A stretch of 33,822 nucleotides of DNA from a virus: IMG/VR virus record IMGVR_UViG_3300025070_000126, positions 1-33,822 of that record, one strand, 5' to 3'. Under the pieces are notes generated by a model. It ran no database searches. It saw nothing but the letters and a program-made list of their open reading frames with translations, and was not told where the DNA came from. Position 1 is the first letter of the stretch. The number at the start of each line of letters is the position of its first letter. A program made the position numbers and the translations under genes. Below, piece by piece: positions 1 through 7,570 of this stretch.

Positions 1-1
1 C

Positions 2-103
2 GTTGACAAATGGATAGCAAAGAAACTCAAGGTCGTGTATGAAACACTCGACTGGGATTTAGAACGACTCACTGCGAAGCGGGTCTTAAAACAATACTGG
101 TGA
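2..103 (+). CDS. 3' end of an unidentified gene (partial)
   Basis: An open frame enters from the left edge and ends at a TGA at 101-103, giving a 33-residue C-terminal fragment that ends LTAKRVLKQYW. It is charged and probably helical, with no motif I can assign. It stops 4 bases before the ATG of the next gene, and its last codons carry the GGTGAT ribosome binding site of that gene. This is the spacing seen throughout the block, so I take it as the tail of a real upstream gene in the same operon. Its function cannot be inferred from this fragment. Confidence 0.55.
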   Translation, partial: VDKWIAKKLKVVYETLDWDLERLTAKRVLKQYW

Positions 104-107
104 TAAA

Positions 108-296
108 ATGAGCAGAATAGAAGACGAAGTATGCAAGAAAATTGCACAGCGAGCAGAAGTAGGCAAAGCGAAGTACGGGGTCACTATGGAAACCGCACCA
201 CTCTCTCGTCTTCAATGGCTCATCCATGCTCAAGAAGAAGCGATGGACTTGGCCGTGTACTTGCAGAAATTGATTGAAATGGAGATGAAAGAATGA
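108..296 (+). CDS. small MazG-like / nucleotide pyrophosphohydrolase-fold protein
   Basis: This is a 62-residue protein with the pattern RAEVGKAKYG (15-24), then LQWLIHAQEEAMDLAVYLQK (35-54). Small phage proteins of this kind are usually annotated as MazG-like. The E43-E44-x-x-D47 cluster matches the metal-binding EExxD motif of all-alpha NTP pyrophosphohydrolases, which remove pyrophosphate from nucleotides. A full MazG domain is longer and has a second acidic motif that I do not see here, so activity is uncertain; it could be a structural relic or a binding protein. The start is supported by GGTGAT four bases upstream of the ATG. It overlaps the next gene by 4 bases (ATGA), which suggests coupled translation with the nuclease. 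Confidence 0.5.
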   Translation: MSRIEDEVCKKIAQRAEVGKAKYGVTMETAPLSRLQWLIHAQEEAMDLAVYLQKLIEMEMKE

Positions 297-1315
297 GATG
301 GAATCCTACTGGTGATGATAGTCGCCCACGCATAGACGATTACCTTGAGGCTACCGGCAACCAATTGGAGGCTGACTCATACAAGAGTAGCACCTACGCT
401 TGGAATCCGAATGAGGATGAAAGTAAAATCCTAAGAGTTACCAAGTCAAGTTATGGCACATTCGGCTGGTGTCCACAGCAATACTACCTTGAGAAGTTCA
501 AGGGTTTGCGTGGAGAGACAGTGGACCACCATATACGAGGGCTAAATGTTCACGACATGATGGAGTGGTTTTGGGGTAACTTCACCGACGAACAAGAAAA
601 ATCAGTGTTAAAGTTAATTGATGAAGGTGATTTACTTGAGGCTGAAAAGTTGTTCAACAGTGCTATACCATCCCCTCCCGAACCGTATGAGTTCGGTGAG
701 GATGAACAAATAGCACAGTGGGTGAAATGGCAATTCAACCGCTTGGTTATCACCAACGGTAATCAGTGGCGACCTGTCGCTATTGAAGCAAACATACAGG
801 CCACACGCTTCGTTGAAGTAGATGGTGTACACATTCCTATTCACATGAACGGTTTCATAGATGGACTGTTCGCTGATGATGATGGCTTCGCTCTCATGGA
901 GTTGAAGACTGGTAAGTATAACAAGAGCAAACCCGGCTCTATGCGTAAAGAAATGCAGTTTTACAAAATGATGCTTGAACACAGCCCCCATCACGAGTTC
1001 CTCCCTATCACCCATTGGGGCTGGGAGTTCCCCGGCGGTGGTATTAACGGCGGTGATGGCCCTACAGTATTCTATGAAGACACCAAGAAAGGTGGTAAGT
1101 ACTCATCTAAGAGTATAGAGAAAGGATTGGTGCGTCTACTTGAAGCACACATAAACATGGAGTTTCCACCCACACCGTATTTGGGTAGGCTGGTAGAAGG
1201 TTTACCTTTAGAGGAACAAAAACTGAAATGCAACTGGTGTAGTTACAAAGCCCATTGCGAGTTTTGGGATATGGACACATATTTGGATAATACAAATGAA
1301 GAAAAAAATAAATGA
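293..1315 (+). CDS. Cas4/RecB-like PD-(D/E)XK nuclease with Fe-S cysteines
   Basis: This 340-residue protein has the core of a RecB/Cas4-family PD-(D/E)XK nuclease. H87 lies in the RGLNVHDMMEW helix, D190 in MNGFIDGLF, E203-x-K205 in MELKTGKY, and Q222/Y224 in EMQFYKMML. Four cysteines, C60 (GWCPQQYYL) and C313, C316, C322 (KCNWCSYKAHC), are arranged as in Cas4, AddB and Dna2, where one N-terminal and three C-terminal cysteines hold a 4Fe-4S cluster. Family members resect DNA ends or cut flaps. There is no cas1 gene or CRISPR array here, and the gene sits between a MazG-like gene and a primase, so a role in viral DNA replication or recombination is more likely than spacer acquisition. The ATG lies in the ATGA overlap with the upstream gene, with GGAGATGA just before it. 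The exact substrate is not visible. Confidence 0.85.
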   Translation: MRWNPTGDDSRPRIDDYLEATGNQLEADSYKSSTYAWNPNEDESKILRVTKSSYGTFGWCPQQYYLEKFKGLRGETVDHHIRGLNVHDMMEWFWGNFTDEQEKSVLKLIDEGDLLEAEKLFNSAIPSPPEPYEFGEDEQIAQWVKWQFNRLVITNGNQWRPVAIEANIQATRFVEVDGVHIPIHMNGFIDGLFADDDGFALMELKTGKYNKSKPGSMRKEMQFYKMMLEHSPHHEFLPITHWGWEFPGGGINGGDGPTVFYEDTKKGGKYSSKSIEKGLVRLLEAHINMEFPPTPYLGRLVEGLPLEEQKLKCNWCSYKAHCEFWDMDTYLDNTNEEKNK

Positions 1316-1620
1316 GGATGAAAAGAATGATTGAAATAATAATGTTAATAGAAAGAATGATGAATGAAAAAGTAGGTAATTTCAACTATGTGGTGAAAGT
1401 ACAAAAGTCAACTGGTGCAGGTCGTAAGAAGTATTTGCGTAATGTTGTACGGCAGACAACTCTTGATGAGTTCGCTGATATAGACGGTGAGGCTCAATAC
1501 AGACACCCTAAGACGATTACTTATACTGTACACCCATCACACATGCGAGCCGATAATCTCAACGACTTGATAGACGATTTGATGAAAGACCTCGACATTT
1601 ATCTACACGAGCATCGGTGA
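1312..1620 (+). CDS. hypothetical protein
   Basis: This is a 102-residue protein I do not recognise. It starts in an ATGA overlap with the nuclease gene. The first 17 residues are rich in Met, Arg and Ile and may not be translated; an in-frame ATG at 1360 would give a protein starting MNEKVGNFNYVV. The body has a beta-like segment (NFNYVVKVQKS), a basic stretch (GRKKYLRNVVRQ), and an acidic, probably helical C-terminus (NLNDLIDDLMKDLDIYL). There are no cysteines and no membrane segment. Its position between nuclease and primase suggests a replication accessory role, but that is context only. Confidence 0.6.
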   Translation: MRMKRMIEIIMLIERMMNEKVGNFNYVVKVQKSTGAGRKKYLRNVVRQTTLDEFADIDGEAQYRHPKTITYTVHPSHMRADNLNDLIDDLMKDLDIYLHEHR

Positions 1621-1624
1621 TACA

Positions 1625-2716
1625 GTGGCTTTCTTACCCATAGACTTCCCTCGTGAAGTCCTTGAATTACCGAGTAGCGGTGAGCGTGGCTGGCGAAGAC
1701 TCGTCAAAAATGCCTCCGAATTAGAACGCTACTGGTCGGGTAAGAACGGGAGTGGTAATGTTTACTTTACCGCTTATGGTTACAATGAAACCCAAGCACC
1801 CAAGCACCACAGGGTAGATTACAACACACCCAAAATACACCACTTCGTACTGGACTTTGACTGTAAGGATTTCAAGGACAAAGGTAGAGACTTACCGTTT
1901 GAAATACCACATAGTGAGGTAAAAAAACTACATCGCTTGTTGATGGACAAAGACATACTACACTATGTTTGGTTCAGCGGTGGTGGTTTTCATGTTTGGA
2001 TTCCGCTTGATGAAACAATAGAGCCAAAAAATGGTGCAGAACTTTCACGCATAAAGCACTCCGGTAAACTACTCATCAATGAATGGGAAAGTAAACTGGG
2101 AGGGTTAAGGTGTAACGACCCCGCTGTTGCCTTCGATACAAGTGGTATGATACGCATACCTAATTCGTATAACGCCAAGCGAGAAGTTTGGTCGTTCCCT
2201 TTGAACAGTGAAGACCTTCTCAATCTATCGTATGATGATTTAATGAATAAAGGACAAGAACCGCATTACGGTTACATTACTTTAGGTAATATACCTGTTA
2301 AATTAAAAGTTATACAAAGTAAAATTATGACAATGGGGCATATCAAGACGGTGGATATACCGACTGTATCACTTGATGACTTACACATGCTACCCTGCCT
2401 ATCTCAAGCGGCTATGGGTGGCGGTAATCCTACTCACAGGGCGAGGTTTCACCTTGCCTCTTACTTAGCCGACCGGCTTCGCATGTTCTTTCCCGCTTGG
2501 CGCATAGCCAATGAAGAAAAAGAGAAGCATGTAGGTATGATTTCAAAAATTATATCCGGTCAAGGATGGGTTGACTACCGACAAGAGAAGACAGAAGAAC
2601 AAGTACGCAGTATAGTGATGGCTGGTTATCCACATGCTACCTGTGCTACACTTTACCAAGAGGGTTTCTGTGTGGGTAAGTGTAAATACTACGATGAAAC
2701 CGGCGATATGGAGTGA
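1625..2716 (+). CDS. archaeo-eukaryotic primase, PriS-like catalytic half fused to PriL-like Fe-S half
   Basis: This 363-residue protein would make RNA or DNA primers for viral replication. The N-terminal half carries the archaeo-eukaryotic primase motifs: the metal-binding D77-x-D79 in FVLDFD, the S118GGGFHVWIP motif with H123, and R177IPNSYNAKR, which usually contacts the nucleotide. The C-terminal part (about 255-355) looks like the PriL Fe-S domain: PC258LSQAAMGGGNPTHRARF, then C340, C349 and C353 in HATCATLYQEGFCVGKC. That gives the four cysteines expected for a 4Fe-4S cluster. In cells these halves are separate PriS and PriL subunits, so this is a fused, compact viral form. The start is GTG, with GGTGAT three bases upstream. 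Just downstream lie a winged-helix gene, a nuclease and a helicase. Confidence 0.85.
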   Translation: MAFLPIDFPREVLELPSSGERGWRRLVKNASELERYWSGKNGSGNVYFTAYGYNETQAPKHHRVDYNTPKIHHFVLDFDCKDFKDKGRDLPFEIPHSEVKKLHRLLMDKDILHYVWFSGGGFHVWIPLDETIEPKNGAELSRIKHSGKLLINEWESKLGGLRCNDPAVAFDTSGMIRIPNSYNAKREVWSFPLNSEDLLNLSYDDLMNKGQEPHYGYITLGNIPVKLKVIQSKIMTMGHIKTVDIPTVSLDDLHMLPCLSQAAMGGGNPTHRARFHLASYLADRLRMFFPAWRIANEEKEKHVGMISKIISGQGWVDYRQEKTEEQVRSIVMAGYPHATCATLYQEGFCVGKCKYYDETGDME

Positions 2717-2720
2717 TATT

Positions 2721-3023
2721 ATGAGTAACATATTCGACGCACATGACGATAAAATTAAGCCTAAAAAAAGACGCAACATTAACACAATTAAAAGAGTTGT
2801 TAAATTACTTCAAGACGAATGTGAAATGAACACTATTGAGATTCATCAAGCATTACATCGAACATGGCCTCGGTGGTGTCCGGGTATGACTCGTTTAGGT
2901 AACATTCTAAGTCGTAACAAAGAGTTCGTAAAAATAGGTAGTGAAAAGGTATCAAGTGGTGTATCGGGTCATTATGACATCATGGTATGGGGGTTGGCAA
3001 ATGAAGCCGGACTTGATAATTGA
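2721..3023 (+). CDS. small winged-helix protein
   Basis: I place the start at the ATG at 2721, preceded by GGAGTGAT, giving 100 residues. An in-frame ATG inside the primase gene (2634) has no such site. After a basic stretch (KPKKRRN) the protein reads TIKRVVKLLQDECEMNTIEIHQAL, then a second helix WCPGMTRLGNILSRN, then a hairpin-like end (FVKIGSEKVSSGVSGHYDIMVW). That order fits a winged helix-turn-helix DNA-binding domain. It may be a regulator or a replication accessory factor; the sequence does not decide. Its last 23 bases overlap the nuclease gene that follows. Confidence 0.6.
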   Translation: MSNIFDAHDDKIKPKKRRNINTIKRVVKLLQDECEMNTIEIHQALHRTWPRWCPGMTRLGNILSRNKEFVKIGSEKVSSGVSGHYDIMVWGLANEAGLDN

Positions 3024-3696
3024 TAGCAACGAAAGAGGTTCACTGTGTGAATCTATTGAGCGTAAAGCGAAGAAGGCCGGTCTTACTGTCGTAAGACAAA
3101 CATTGGTGGTAGGCGATTATCAATTAGGCGGTGCTTTAGTTGAGGCTAAAAGTATTCCCGACCTGTTTCAGTCGTCACACTCCGGCCACCTGTGGAGACA
3201 ACTTGACAACATGGATGCAAACTTTGAACGGTTCTTTCTTGTCATTCACGGCTCAATTGAAAAGTATGTTACTATGGCTAAACGCAACGGTAAGAAGGTA
3301 AGTTACTCCAAGGTGCAAAGTGAACTGACTGGTACTATCGCTCGGATAATGAGTGATTTTGAATGCCAAGTTTTCTTCACACCCGATGTAAGTAGTGCGG
3401 CTCTTTTCGTAGTAAAATTACATGACAAGTTACACAAGCCAGCGAGTAAGCATGGGGCGCAATCAATCCGTAGGGTAGCGAGTAACGACCTACGCTTGGA
3501 CATGATAATGACTGTTCCGGGTGTAGGGCGTGAAGTAGCGGAACGCCTCTTAGAATCATGCGGTAACATAGAAGAAATGTGCTTTCCCGAATCACTTAAG
3601 CAAATCAAAGGCTTAGGCGAGGTAAGAAGAAAATTACTTATTAAAATACTTACAAGTGAAGACCCTGTAAAGCAAGAAAGAAAGGTCAAACGGTAA
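3001..3696 (+). CDS. ERCC4/XPF-type structure-specific nuclease with HhH domain
   Basis: The ATG at 3001 gives 231 residues beginning four residues before the typical nuclease core; the longer in-frame start at 2941 would add unrelated residues. The ERCC4 nuclease domain spans about 5-140. It has D8-x-x-E11 in IIDSNERGS, G38-D39 in LVVGDYQLGG, and the catalytic VEAKS..D motif (E48, K50, D54), a variant of the family's ERKxxxD. The C-terminal region has two helix-hairpin-helix motifs, VPGVGREVAERLL (172-184) and IKGLGEVRRKLLIKI (202-216). XPF/Mus81/Hef proteins use this layout to bind and cut branched DNA such as flaps and stalled forks. There is no helicase domain, so this is a minimal nuclease-plus-HhH form. 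It probably processes replication or recombination intermediates. Confidence 0.87.
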   Translation: MKPDLIIDSNERGSLCESIERKAKKAGLTVVRQTLVVGDYQLGGALVEAKSIPDLFQSSHSGHLWRQLDNMDANFERFFLVIHGSIEKYVTMAKRNGKKVSYSKVQSELTGTIARIMSDFECQVFFTPDVSSAALFVVKLHDKLHKPASKHGAQSIRRVASNDLRLDMIMTVPGVGREVAERLLESCGNIEEMCFPESLKQIKGLGEVRRKLLIKILTSEDPVKQERKVKR

Positions 3697-3700
3697 AATC

Positions 3701-3711
3701 ATATATAAATA
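3701..3711 (+). promoter_or_regulatory. candidate archaeal TATA box before the helicase gene
   Basis: ATATATAAATA lies in the 31-base gap between the nuclease and helicase genes, the only such gap in a block where genes otherwise overlap or nearly touch. An archaeal TATA box sits about 25 bases before transcription start, which would put the start at or near the ATG at 3728 or 3737 and give a leaderless or nearly leaderless message. In AT-rich DNA such a match can arise by chance. Confidence 0.35.
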
Positions 3712-3727
3712 CTAAAAGAAATGAGAG

Positions 3728-5137
3728 ATGAAAACCATGACACAATTATCAAATTACAAGGCCGTACAAAAGTTTCCTGTTCTTGAAGGGTATTTACACC
3801 ACTTTTCACGAACTTCGATGATGAATGAGATTCCGGGCTTACTGTCTTTCTTTTTCATTCAAGGGCAAGTGGCTCTACCTTACATTCGCATTCCTACTGG
3901 TGATTCTCACCTTGACCCTCGTGTGCATGTATTTTGGATTCAACCTTCTCGTACTGGTAAGTCCATAGCATGGAACTTCATTAGTGACATCATGGAACAA
4001 ATCGAAGTACCTTATGATTCGTTTGCTTCGGGTACAGATGCAGGTTTGATTGGTTCTACCAATGCAGTGCTTGATGAAAACATGAAACCTACGGGTGAGT
4101 TTGAAACCGTTCCGGGTTTACTCGCAGGTCGCAAGGCTATCAATTTCGATGAAGGTTCAATCCTTCTCACCCCCAATAAACACAGCCAAGAAACAGTATT
4201 GTATCTACAGACAGCGTGTAACGCAGTGGGTAGCAACAGCAATGTACTGGTAAAGCACATGAAGGGGAATAAAATTGAGTGTGATTCTTTAGTGTCTCTT
4301 TGGATTACTACTTATCCACCGAAGGGTGTCAAGGATTATGTATTAACAAAGGGTATTTTTCAGCGTGTCCTGCTTTACTGGGCGCACTGGGACATGGGTA
4401 TGCGACAAGAAGTGAGTACTACCCGTCTTGGAACTTTTTGGCAGAAGCCCGAAGAGAACGATTTGTCTAAGGATGACATTTGCGATTACTTCAAGAATAC
4501 AGAAAAGCGTATTCGTGACCGCTTACTCAACATGAGTGAAGTAACATTCACACAGTGGGGTGAAATGACTGATGATGAGCGAGAAGAAATTGTACAGCGT
4601 CATATGTGGGATATGTTCAAACCAAGTTTGAATTATACCACCGCATTGTATCAAGCATCCGAAGACATCTACGGTTTACTGATGGACATGAACCCATCTA
4701 TGTCGGAGATTGTAGCATCATTCACGCCCGGTATTGAGAACTACCTTGGCATCATCTCACTTCACATGGCACTACTTGATGAGTCATGGGAGATTAATGA
4801 TGAGCATGTAGATATGGCTCACGAGATACTGATTGACTTGTTTCAAAACCTCATCTCTTGGCTTGAGGATTCAGTTGAAATTGGTGGTAACAAAGCCAAA
4901 GAAGGTAAAATCCTTGGTGACATGCAGAAAGCATACGAGCAATGTGCAGGTTACGAACTTGAAGGTCACGGCGATGGTTGGTGCAGACAGTCAGCCGTAT
5001 GGAATACATACATGGCTGATACAGGTGTAAGTAAAAGCACAGCCCAAAGACACTTTAAAGACTACAGTAGTAAGGTATTTGTAAACCGTAAACAAGGTAA
5101 GCGGGTTTACTACAGACATAAGGTGGCTAAGAAATGA
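3728..5137 (+). CDS. MCM/AAA+-like replicative helicase with C-terminal winged helix
   Basis: This 469-residue protein is probably the replicative helicase. A P-loop is visible at QPSRTGKS (72-79) after a beta strand VHVFWI. A Walker B-like motif is at INFDEG (138-143), a sensor-1-like strand at SLWITTYPP (190-198), and a candidate arginine finger at R213 in GIFQRVLLYW. The P-loop, DE, polar sensor and arginine order fits AAA+ hexameric helicases of the MCM type, or the related primase-helicase ATPases of phages (DUF3987-like). The N-terminal DNA-binding region of a cellular MCM is missing; the ATPase starts within 70 residues. The end (about 395-465) looks like a winged helix, with VSKSTAQRHFKDYSS as recognition helix and a basic wing. 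I am sure of the P-loop ATPase, less sure of the subfamily. A second ATG (3737) is possible. Confidence 0.7.
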   Translation: MKTMTQLSNYKAVQKFPVLEGYLHHFSRTSMMNEIPGLLSFFFIQGQVALPYIRIPTGDSHLDPRVHVFWIQPSRTGKSIAWNFISDIMEQIEVPYDSFASGTDAGLIGSTNAVLDENMKPTGEFETVPGLLAGRKAINFDEGSILLTPNKHSQETVLYLQTACNAVGSNSNVLVKHMKGNKIECDSLVSLWITTYPPKGVKDYVLTKGIFQRVLLYWAHWDMGMRQEVSTTRLGTFWQKPEENDLSKDDICDYFKNTEKRIRDRLLNMSEVTFTQWGEMTDDEREEIVQRHMWDMFKPSLNYTTALYQASEDIYGLLMDMNPSMSEIVASFTPGIENYLGIISLHMALLDESWEINDEHVDMAHEILIDLFQNLISWLEDSVEIGGNKAKEGKILGDMQKAYEQCAGYELEGHGDGWCRQSAVWNTYMADTGVSKSTAQRHFKDYSSKVFVNRKQGKRVYYRHKVAKK

Positions 5138-5739
5138 GTAACATAATGGCATTAGATATTGAAACAGGTAATTACTCGTGGGAGATTGGAGGATGGGATA
5201 AGACCGCCTCCTTTGAGCCTACAGTGGTCGCTACATGGAACGGCAACGATGGAACGGTATATTGTAACAAGTCACTCGACATTGATGCCACAGTGAAAGA
5301 ACTTCACCCTCGTACACTGGGCGAGGACTTAGCAAAGCATGTTGCTGGCGGTGGCGTTGTCATCGGTCATAACATCAAAGGATTCGATTTACCTGTACTG
5401 CGTGATGCACTTGACTGTTGGACAGCCGGTGATATACTCGGTAAAGCCGATGCTGTCATTGACACGAAGCACTTGGTACAGAAGGCGGCAACTGCCGTTG
5501 GTAAGGTATCAACAACACTGGGAATGCTGACAAAGACCACTTTAGAGGACAATAAACTTATGAACAGTGAGGATGCCCCCTTAGCATGGAGAGCAGGTAA
5601 GTTCGATGAGGTAGCCAAATACTGCCTTAGCGATGCTCAATTAACATTCGACTTGTATCAATTTGGAAAGAGTGAAGGCTATATCAAATCAAGACAATTA
5701 GATACAGGCGAAATAGTAAAAATAGAAGTGGAATGGTAG
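5134..5739 (+). CDS. DnaQ-like 3'-5' exonuclease (DEDD)
   Basis: This is a 201-residue stand-alone exonuclease domain. The Exo I motif is D8-x-E10 in ALDIETGN, Exo II is HNIKGFD (79-85, with D85), and Exo III is Y163-x-x-x-D167 in [14 protein letters not shown]. This is the DEDDy arrangement of proofreading exonucleases and of the exonuclease part of family B polymerases. No polymerase domain is attached, so it either proofreads in trans or trims DNA or RNA ends. It starts in a 4-base ATGA overlap with the helicase gene, and its end overlaps the chaperonin start by a few bases, so the three are probably co-translated. Confidence 0.82.
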   Translation: MSNIMALDIETGNYSWEIGGWDKTASFEPTVVATWNGNDGTVYCNKSLDIDATVKELHPRTLGEDLAKHVAGGGVVIGHNIKGFDLPVLRDALDCWTAGDILGKADAVIDTKHLVQKAATAVGKVSTTLGMLTKTTLEDNKLMNSEDAPLAWRAGKFDEVAKYCLSDAQLTFDLYQFGKSEGYIKSRQLDTGEIVKIEVEW

Positions 5740-7244
5740 ATATGACGGAGATTGAAAGTACGAAAAGTAAAGCACAGATACACAACATACGGGCGGCAAA
5801 GACGGTAGCAGATACCGTCAAATCAACGCTTGGCCCTATGGGAATGGATAAACTGATGGTTGATGGTGGAGGCGGTGTTATCGTTACAAACGATGGTGCT
5901 ACTATCCTGCGTGAACTTGATGTATCACACCCCGGTGGTAAAATGATTGTTGAAGTAGCGAAGACTCAAGAAAACCTGTGCTATGACGGTACAACGAGTA
6001 CTGTCATTCTTGCAGGTCAACTACTTGGTAACAGTGAAACGCTGTTTGAGAAGGGATTGCACCCTAATGTAATTTGTCGTGGTTATCACGAGGCATCTCA
6101 AATGGCTATTGAATACCTTCGCACTAATATATCACTGACAAGTGATAAGCGTGATGTACTGGTATCGGTGGCTAAAACTGCTATCACTGGTAAAGCACTT
6201 GAGAACTCACTTAATGCTGTTGCTGAACTTTGCGTAGCCGCTGTCGAAAAAGCCGGTGATGCTGAAAGCGTCAAGGTTGTTTCATTCCCCGGCGGTTCAC
6301 TTGATGACTCCTACCTTTACGAAGGTTCGATTGTAAACAAGGATTATGTGCTTGAAGGCGAGGATGCTTACTCGAATGTAGTGTTGTTGAATACTGGGCT
6401 TGAGAATGAAAAGAGTGAAGACAATGTACAGGTACAACTTGATGCTCAATCATTCCAATCATACAAATCGTCGGGTAAAGCAAACCTCATCTCAACGGCT
6501 AAATTACTTGTGAAAGTATTACCGAAAGGTGGTGTTGTTTTTGTCCGTGATGCCGTCAACGACCATGTATGCGCTCACCTCAAGAAGCATAACATTATGG
6601 TTGCTCGTAGAGTACCCGAATCAACACTTCGCTCATTGAGTAGAGTTACAGGTGCTACTATCTATCAAACACCCGAAGAGGTAGAAGGACACACAGAATG
6701 TATCGTAGAGCGACAGAAGCATAACGATGTTTGGTATCTCTTCGTTCAAGGTGATGTCAAGAGCGATGAGGCAACACTCGTGCTAAGGGGTGCAACATCT
6801 CACACGCTTGAAGAAGTTGAGCGTGGATTTGATGATGCACTCGGTGTAGTTTCTTTAGTGTTAAAGAACGGCAACTTTGTTGTTGGTGGTGGAAACGCAT
6901 ACGCTCGTATGTCGGCTCACCTACGCCAACATGCGGCACAGATAGGTGGTAGAGCGCAGATGGCAATAGAAGCCTTTGCAGACGCATTAGAGTGCATTCC
7001 TGCCACTATTGCCGAAAATGCGGGGCATGACCCACTCGACACCGTACTTGCTATTCGCCACGAAATCCTACAGGGCAACCGTGAAATCGGGCCGGATGTA
7101 CACAACGGCGGTGTATGTAATATGATGGAACTTGGTGTTTATGAGCCTACAGAACTGGTTCGTCAAGCAGTACTAAGTGCCAGTGAAGTCACTAATTCAA
7201 TACTCCGTATTGACGATATAATAGCACGAAGGCCACCTCAATGA
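5733..7244 (+). CDS. group II chaperonin (thermosome subunit)
   Basis: At 503 residues this is a nearly full-length thermosome/CCT-type chaperonin; cellular archaeal subunits are about 540-550. Equatorial motifs are clear: [13 protein letters not shown] (32-44), [19 protein letters not shown] (148-155), VVGGGN (383-388), [14 protein letters not shown] (425-438) and RIDDIIA near the C-terminus. The aspartate expected to drive ATP hydrolysis is at D368 in FDDALGVV. The nucleotide loop that usually reads GDGTT is Y84-D-G-T-T here, so the glycine before D85 is replaced by tyrosine. The glycine- and methionine-rich C-terminal tail of many cellular subunits is absent. It would form a double-ring folding chamber, alone or with host subunits, perhaps for the very large or multimeric virion proteins encoded opposite. 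The start may be ATG 5733 or 5742. Confidence 0.93.
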   Translation: MVDMTEIESTKSKAQIHNIRAAKTVADTVKSTLGPMGMDKLMVDGGGGVIVTNDGATILRELDVSHPGGKMIVEVAKTQENLCYDGTTSTVILAGQLLGNSETLFEKGLHPNVICRGYHEASQMAIEYLRTNISLTSDKRDVLVSVAKTAITGKALENSLNAVAELCVAAVEKAGDAESVKVVSFPGGSLDDSYLYEGSIVNKDYVLEGEDAYSNVVLLNTGLENEKSEDNVQVQLDAQSFQSYKSSGKANLISTAKLLVKVLPKGGVVFVRDAVNDHVCAHLKKHNIMVARRVPESTLRSLSRVTGATIYQTPEEVEGHTECIVERQKHNDVWYLFVQGDVKSDEATLVLRGATSHTLEEVERGFDDALGVVSLVLKNGNFVVGGGNAYARMSAHLRQHAAQIGGRAQMAIEAFADALECIPATIAENAGHDPLDTVLAIRHEILQGNREIGPDVHNGGVCNMMELGVYEPTELVRQAVLSASEVTNSILRIDDIIARRPPQ

Positions 7245-7357
7245 CGACTTACATATGCGTATTCTGCGATGAGCCTTGTAAGGTTCTTGTTGATGGAGAT
7301 TTTTGCGAGGCTTGTTACGATGGGGCGGCTAATAGAGAAGTTAAAAGTAAAGTGTAG
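7241..7357 (+). CDS. 38-residue zinc-ribbon protein
   Basis: This small frame starts in an ATGA overlap with the chaperonin stop and runs 38 codons to a TAG. It reads [15 protein letters not shown], then VDGDFCEACYDG. Two CxxC knuckles (C6/C9 and C22/C25) are separated by 12 residues, as in a zinc ribbon. The 4-base coupled start is the junction type used elsewhere in this operon, and four cysteines in paired spacing are unlikely by chance in so short a frame, so I think it is a real gene. It may bind nucleic acid or a protein partner; no specific role is visible. Confidence 0.6.
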   Translation: MTTYICVFCDEPCKVLVDGDFCEACYDGAANREVKSKV

Positions 7358-7505
7358 GGCTTGCGCTCATTGGCACATAGCCCGACGCATATCGGCTCGA
7401 TTCCTTGATGATGAGCGTGAGCGTTTCCTGTTACTACAATGTAGGCGATGCGGTCATTATTGGCAAGACACAGCAATTAAGAAAAATAACAGTGAAAGTA
7501 AATGA
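7320..7505 (+). CDS. small zinc-ribbon protein
   Basis: The conserved part holds two CxxC pairs, VKCRACAHWH and LLQCRRCGHYWQ, 24 residues apart, like the zinc ribbons of transcription-factor and rRNA-associated proteins. I place the start at the ATG at 7320 (61 residues), with GAGG about ten bases upstream. An in-frame ATG at 7269 would give 78 residues with a hydrophobic leader but would overlap the preceding zinc-ribbon gene much more. The frame is +1 relative to that gene, so a frameshifted fusion carrying both ribbons is also possible. It is the last gene of the + strand block. Confidence 0.55.
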   Translation: MGRLIEKLKVKCRACAHWHIARRISARFLDDERERFLLLQCRRCGHYWQDTAIKKNNSESK

Positions 7506-7511
7506 AAATAA

Positions 7512-7529
7512 TTTTCTTTCTTCTATTTT
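7512..7529 (+). terminator. T-rich tract at the convergent junction
   Basis: TTTTCTTTCTTCTATTTT follows the stop of the last + strand gene by a few bases and lies between the two converging blocks. Archaeal RNA polymerases stop at T-rich tracts without a needed hairpin, and I see no strong hairpin here. On the other strand, T-runs at about 7503-7509 and 7481-7486 (inside the zinc-ribbon gene) could end the tail transcript. The rest of the 65-base gap, 7506-7570, shows nothing else. Confidence 0.4.
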
Positions 7530-7570
7530 GAATCGCCCATATATCATATCCCCTTTCTTAGTCCATCTCA

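Noticed and set aside
293-1315. Cas4-like protein as a sign of a CRISPR-Cas locus
   Set aside because: No cas1, cas2, effector gene or repeat-spacer array is present; the family is common in viral replication modules.
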